A program made the position numbers and the translations under genes. Positions 6,158 through 9,046 of a DNA stretch of 9,046 bases are shown here, one piece after another. Under the pieces are notes generated by a model, which had not been told where the DNA came from, ran no database searches, and saw only the letters and a program-made list of their open reading frames with translations. Position 1 is the stretch's first letter. Every line of letters begins with the position of its first letter. This stretch comes from Sphingomonadaceae bacterium (GTDB taxonomy: Bacteria; Pseudomonadota; Alphaproteobacteria; Sphingomonadales; Sphingomonadaceae). The DNA is taken from NCBI GenBank assembly GCA_023384025.1, contig JAHDXX010000083.1:3118-12163 (forward strand), in the 5' to 3' direction.

Positions 6158-7573
6158 CGATACAGCTCCTTCCTCGAGCGCCTTCGCGCTATGCGTGTTC
6201 TCGATCCGGCGTGCGGGTCCGGGAATTTCCTCTACCTCGCGCTCGACGAACTAAAGACGCTTGAATGGCGTATCATGGTCGAAGGCGAGGCGCTTGGTTT
6301 CGAGCGCGCTTTCCCATCAATCGGACCGGAAGCGGTCTTGGGGATCGAACTTAATCCCTATGCGGCGGAGCTGGCGCGAGTGTCCGTGTGGATCGGAGAG
6401 ATCCAATGGATGCTGCGAAACGGCTTCGATCTAAATCGAGCCCCGGTTTTGAAGCCGCTCGATACGATCGAGAACAAGAACGCTCTTGTTGACGCTGACG
6501 GAAGTGCGGCTTTCTGGCCCGATGCCGATGTGATCGTCGGGAACCCGCCTTACATGGGCGCGAAGTTCATGAAGCGCCGGTTAGGCACGGAGGAAACCGC
6601 CCGTATCAGGGGTGTCTACAAGGGGCGTTTGCCGGCCTTCACGGACCTGGTCTGCTTCTGGTTCGAAAATGCTCGGGTCATGATCGAGGAGGGCCGGGCG
6701 AAACGTGCTGGATTGGTCGGCACCAATTCGATCCGGAAAAACACCAATCTCAATGTCATGCACCGTATCCTCGACGGCACTCGAATCTTCGCCGCGTGGC
6801 CAGAGCAGCGCTGGGACATCGATGGCGCCGCTGTAGACGTGTCGCTTGTATGCTTTGGCGAACATCCCGATCCGGCTGCCTATCTCGACGGCGCGCCGGT
6901 CACCGAAATCCATGCCGATTTGACAGCCGGTCTCAATTTAACCCTCGCGAGACCCCTGGCAGAGAATGCCGGGGTCGCGATGCTGGGTATCCAAAAGAGC
7001 GGGCCGTTCGACGTCGCCGGCAGCCTCGCGCGGGAATGGATGGCACAGCCCGCCAATCCGAACGGGCGGGGAAATGCGTCGGTGCTCAAGCCATATTGGA
7101 ATGGAGACGATGTAACGAGCCGACCCCGCGATGTCTGGTTGATCGACCTGCCACCGGGCCTGTCGGAGGCCGCGGCCGCGCAGTTTGCCGCCCCATTTCA
7201 CCATATTGCCTCGACGCCGGACGAGGATGGCAAGATGATCGATGAGCTGCGCGATGCCAGCGGAAGCGCCTCTGAGGCTTACCCATGGTGGGAGCCGTGG
7301 CGGCGGAGGCCCGACATGCGGCAGAAGATAGAACGACTGGCGCGATACATTGTCACGCCGGAAACCGCGCAATACCGGGTGTTCAGCTGGCTGCGCTATC
7401 CGACTTTGCCCGACAAAAACCTTATCGTGATCGCCCGCGAAGATGATCTCATGTTTGGCCTTCTCCAAAGTCGTTTCCACGAACTCTGGTCGCTTCGAAA
7501 AGGGTCGGATTTGCAAGATCGGCCGCGCTACACCCATACAAGCACGTTCGCGACGTTCCCGTTTTGCAATTGA
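6143..7573 (+). pseudogene. Class I SAM-dependent DNA (adenine-N6) methyltransferase, truncated at both ends
   Basis: The open frame of 476 codons begins with a TTG inside the N-terminal remnant; family resemblance starts at about 6161 (S-S-F-L-E-R-L-R-A) and the first ATG is at 6191. Counting from 6143, the SAM-binding motif I is D21-P-A-C-G-S-G-N-F29, G-I-E-L-N-P-Y-A-A-E-L-A-R is at 67-79, and catalytic motif IV is N134-P-P-Y137, which marks an adenine-N6 (gamma-type) enzyme. The target-recognition half follows and ends at R-Y-T-H-T-S-T-F-A-T-F-P-F (462-474). Intact relatives continue for roughly 50-80 residues; here the frame stops two codons later at a junction with the hipA-like gene. 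In addition, an estimated 200-300 residues between F-E-L-A-D and S-F-L-E-R-L are missing at the 5' side. A working enzyme is unlikely. The original was probably part of a restriction-modification or phage-defence locus. Confidence 0.8.
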
Positions 7574-8660
7574 TCCGGCGCTGTCTCTCGAAGGGGGGCC
7601 GTTTCACACCTCGGGCAAACCGGGTCACATGCGTGATGCCTTGCCCGGCGTATTCTCGGACGCGGCACCCGATGACTGGGGTCGTCGCCTGCTCGAACGG
7701 GCCTATGGCAACGGTCTTTCCGAATTCGAATATCTCACACTGTCAGACGACATGTGCCGCCAGGGCGCTTTGCGATTTCTCGACGCTGACGGCGCGATCA
7801 TCAGGGGCAATGCCGCCGACGCCGTCCCGCGCCTTGTCGAGCTGGAGAACATCACGGCCATTGCCCGCGCCTACGAACAGGGAAAGGAGATCTCTGCAGA
7901 AGAGATGCAGGCGCTTGCCGGTGCAGGCGGCTCGGGTGGTGCCCGCCCCAAGGCCAATGTCCGTGACGGTGATGAGCTCTGGCTCGCCAAGTTCACTTCG
8001 GTCCACGATCAGCGACCGATCGAACGCGTCGAAGTCGCAACGCTGCGCCTTGCGCGCGCGTGCGGCATTCGCACACCGGAGGTCCGGCTGGAACTGCCTG
8101 ATTCCCCCTTTCCAGTCGCGCTGATCGAACGCTTCGACCGGCGCGGAAGTGCGCGCATTCCCTATATCTCGGCCCGGACGGCGCTGGGCAAGACCGGGAC
8201 AGAATACGGGTCCTACACCGAGATCGTCGATTTCATGCGCGGGCATTCGGCCGACCCGCAGGCCGATTTCGAAGAACTGTTCCGGCGGCTCATCTTTACG
8301 GTCCTGGTCTCGAACAAGGACGATCACCTCAAGAACCACGGCTTCCTCTATGTCGGCAACGGACAATGGCGCTTGTCGCCAGTCTTTGACGTCAACCCGG
8401 CCCCCGATCGCAATCCGCATCTCGAAACCGCGATCATGGAAGGCGGTTCGCATGACCGGTCGATCATGCTTGCACTCGAAGCTTCGCAGTTTTTCGAGAT
8501 CGTCGAAGACGACGCTCGCCGGATGATCCGGGAGATGGCGCAGAAGGTTTCGGACAACTGGCGCGAAGTGCTGCGCGAGGTGGGCGTTTCGGGTAATCTG
8601 GCTAAGGAATATGAGCCCGCCTTCGTCCACGAGCAGGTAGAAGCTGCGTATTCGCTTTGA
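7443..8660 (+). CDS. HipA-family serine/threonine kinase toxin, N-terminally truncated fusion frame
   Basis: The open frame has 405 codons, but HipA resemblance begins only at Arg40 (base 7560: R-F-A-I-D-P-A-L-S-L). The first 39 residues are the methyltransferase read in another frame. What remains is the end of the N-terminal subdomain (G-P-F-H-T; P-D-D-W-G-R-R-L-L-E-R) and the whole kinase core: glycine loop G162-G-S-G-G-A-R-P-K170, ATP-contacting K183 (L-A-K-F), catalytic loop N291-K-D-D294-H-L-K-N298 and metal-binding D316 (P-V-F-D-V). HipA kinases phosphorylate a translation factor or tRNA synthetase and cause growth arrest; a HipB antitoxin encoded upstream normally neutralises them. 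No hipB-like helix-turn-helix gene is present. About 50-70 N-terminal residues are lost. A start at ATG 7629 is possible but lacks a ribosome site. The gene may be a pseudogene despite its intact kinase motifs. Confidence 0.75.
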   Translation: MISCLAFSKVVSTNSGRFEKGRICKIGRATPIQARSRRSRFAIDPALSLEGGPFHTSGKPGHMRDALPGVFSDAAPDDWGRRLLERAYGNGLSEFEYLTLSDDMCRQGALRFLDADGAIIRGNAADAVPRLVELENITAIARAYEQGKEISAEEMQALAGAGGSGGARPKANVRDGDELWLAKFTSVHDQRPIERVEVATLRLARACGIRTPEVRLELPDSPFPVALIERFDRRGSARIPYISARTALGKTGTEYGSYTEIVDFMRGHSADPQADFEELFRRLIFTVLVSNKDDHLKNHGFLYVGNGQWRLSPVFDVNPAPDRNPHLETAIMEGGSHDRSIMLALEASQFFEIVEDDARRMIREMAQKVSDNWREVLREVGVSGNLAKEYEPAFVHEQVEAAYSL

Positions 8661-8769
8661 CATTGGCGAGGTAGCGCATTCCGGCTTCTGCGTGGAAAGA
8701 AACCTGCTCCCATTGCCTCAACACTCAATGCCGCGAACCAGCTGAAATCAGGGAATTTCTTTAGAAAGC
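8661..8769. other. Short spacer between hipA remnant and tRNA-Arg
   Basis: Nothing coding is seen. TTTCT-TT-AGAAA at about 8758-8769 forms a small AT-only inverted repeat just past the 3' end of the tRNA. It is too weak to call a terminator. Confidence 0.3.
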
Positions 8770-8846
8770 TGGCGCACCCGACAGGATTCGAACCTGTGGC
8801 CTTCGCCTTCGGAGGGCGACACTCTATCCAGCTGAGCTACGGGTGC
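8770..8846 (-). tRNA. tRNA-Arg (anticodon CCG)
   Basis: The minus strand folds into a complete 77-nt cloverleaf. The acceptor GCACCCG pairs with CGGGTGC, followed by G and an encoded CCA end (8770-8772 on the plus strand read TGG). The D-stem is GCTC/GAGT with the loop AGCTGGATA. The anticodon stem TCGCC/GGCGA carries loop CTCCGAA with anticodon CCG, which reads CGG (Arg). The variable loop has five bases. The T-stem ACAGG/CCTGT carries loop TTCGAAT. All stems are paired, so the gene looks functional. A second, damaged copy lies 105 bp upstream in its own direction of transcription. Confidence 0.95.
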
Positions 8847-8850
8847 TTCC

Positions 8851-8870
8851 TGCTTACGCAGTGCTTACGC
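8851..8870. repeat. Two direct copies of TGCTTACGC, 11-bp period
   Basis: TGCTTACGC occurs at 8851-8859 and again at 8862-8870, in the leader just upstream (minus-strand sense) of the intact tRNA-Arg. The two-base gap gives a period of one helical turn. This could be a short slippage product, a protein-binding pair or part of an integration scar. Confidence 0.5.
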
Positions 8871-8949
8871 GGGAATTATTGCGGTGTGAAGGCTCTATGC
8901 CGACGTCACATAACTCACGGTAATTACTGCAAAAAAATTCCTTTTCCTT

Positions 8950-9013
<64 letters not shown>

Positions 9014-9046
9014 TCGCGTACCGGTTTGTCCGGGGCGCGGCGGGCG

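Noticed and set aside
5917..6264. A 115-residue + strand protein
   Set aside because: Only the middle (5989 to about 6157) resembles a methyltransferase; both ends are out-of-frame readings of other sequence.
6938..7537. 199-residue minus-strand open frame opposite the methyltransferase
   Set aside because: Antisense shadow of the conserved target-recognition region; no motif or ribosome site.
7743..8663. 306-residue minus-strand open frame opposite the hipA-like gene
   Set aside because: It is the exact antisense of conserved HipA kinase motifs and has no recognisable domain of its own.
8925..8945. A-run (minus-strand T-run) near 8931 as terminator of the tRNA pseudogene
   Set aside because: No stable stem precedes the T-run on the minus strand; the sequence before it is purine-rich and unpaired.

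Overview
The base composition (GC-rich with AT-richer intergenic gaps), a TonB-dependent receptor end beside an SDR dehydrogenase, an EthD-type protein, an HSL-type esterase and a double-length family III CoA-transferase, together with a DUF1289 zinc-knuckle protein, suggest an alphaproteobacterium, most likely a sphingomonad (Sphingomonadaceae/Erythrobacteraceae). That assignment is inferred from gene content; no phylogenetic marker is present.

Left part (1-5480) is a catabolic block. It opens with the last 39 codons of an outer-membrane TonB-dependent receptor, closed by a strong hairpin. An SDR dehydrogenase gene follows on the + strand. Two minus-strand genes, an alpha/beta hydrolase and then a two-domain EthD protein, look like one operon that converges on the SDR gene. 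A 150-bp divergent region separates the hydrolase from a + strand CoA-transferase made of two fused CaiB-like halves. It holds a good sigma70-like promoter and a small palindrome. Together these read as uptake, ester hydrolysis, alcohol/ketone oxidation and CoA activation of a hydrophobic carbon source. The substrate cannot be told from the sequence.

Middle part (5481-8660): a small DUF1289 gene is followed by a decayed accessory region. A class I N6-adenine DNA methyltransferase gene (restriction-modification or phage-defence type) has lost its 5' end, has suffered an internal out-of-frame deletion near 6155, and is cut off at its 3' end at about 7560. There it is joined, in a different frame, to a HipA-family kinase toxin gene that has lost its 5' end and any hipB partner. 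The tail of an unidentified minus-strand ORF ends at 5886 and appears to abut the methyltransferase remnant.

Right end (8661-9046): a complete tRNA-Arg(CCG) on the minus strand (8770-8846) lies 105 bp from a second, damaged copy (about 8950-9013). Its 5' half is intact, but the T-arm and the 3' acceptor strand are lost. This arrangement is typical of a tRNA locus used repeatedly by integrating elements and explains why defence and toxin debris lies next to it. No integrase or transposase gene is visible in the window.

The window shows no clearly new intact system. The most notable points are the three rearrangement junctions that build a methyltransferase/HipA chimera, the tandem tRNA-Arg locus, and the half-degenerate double CoA-transferase with its divergent control region.
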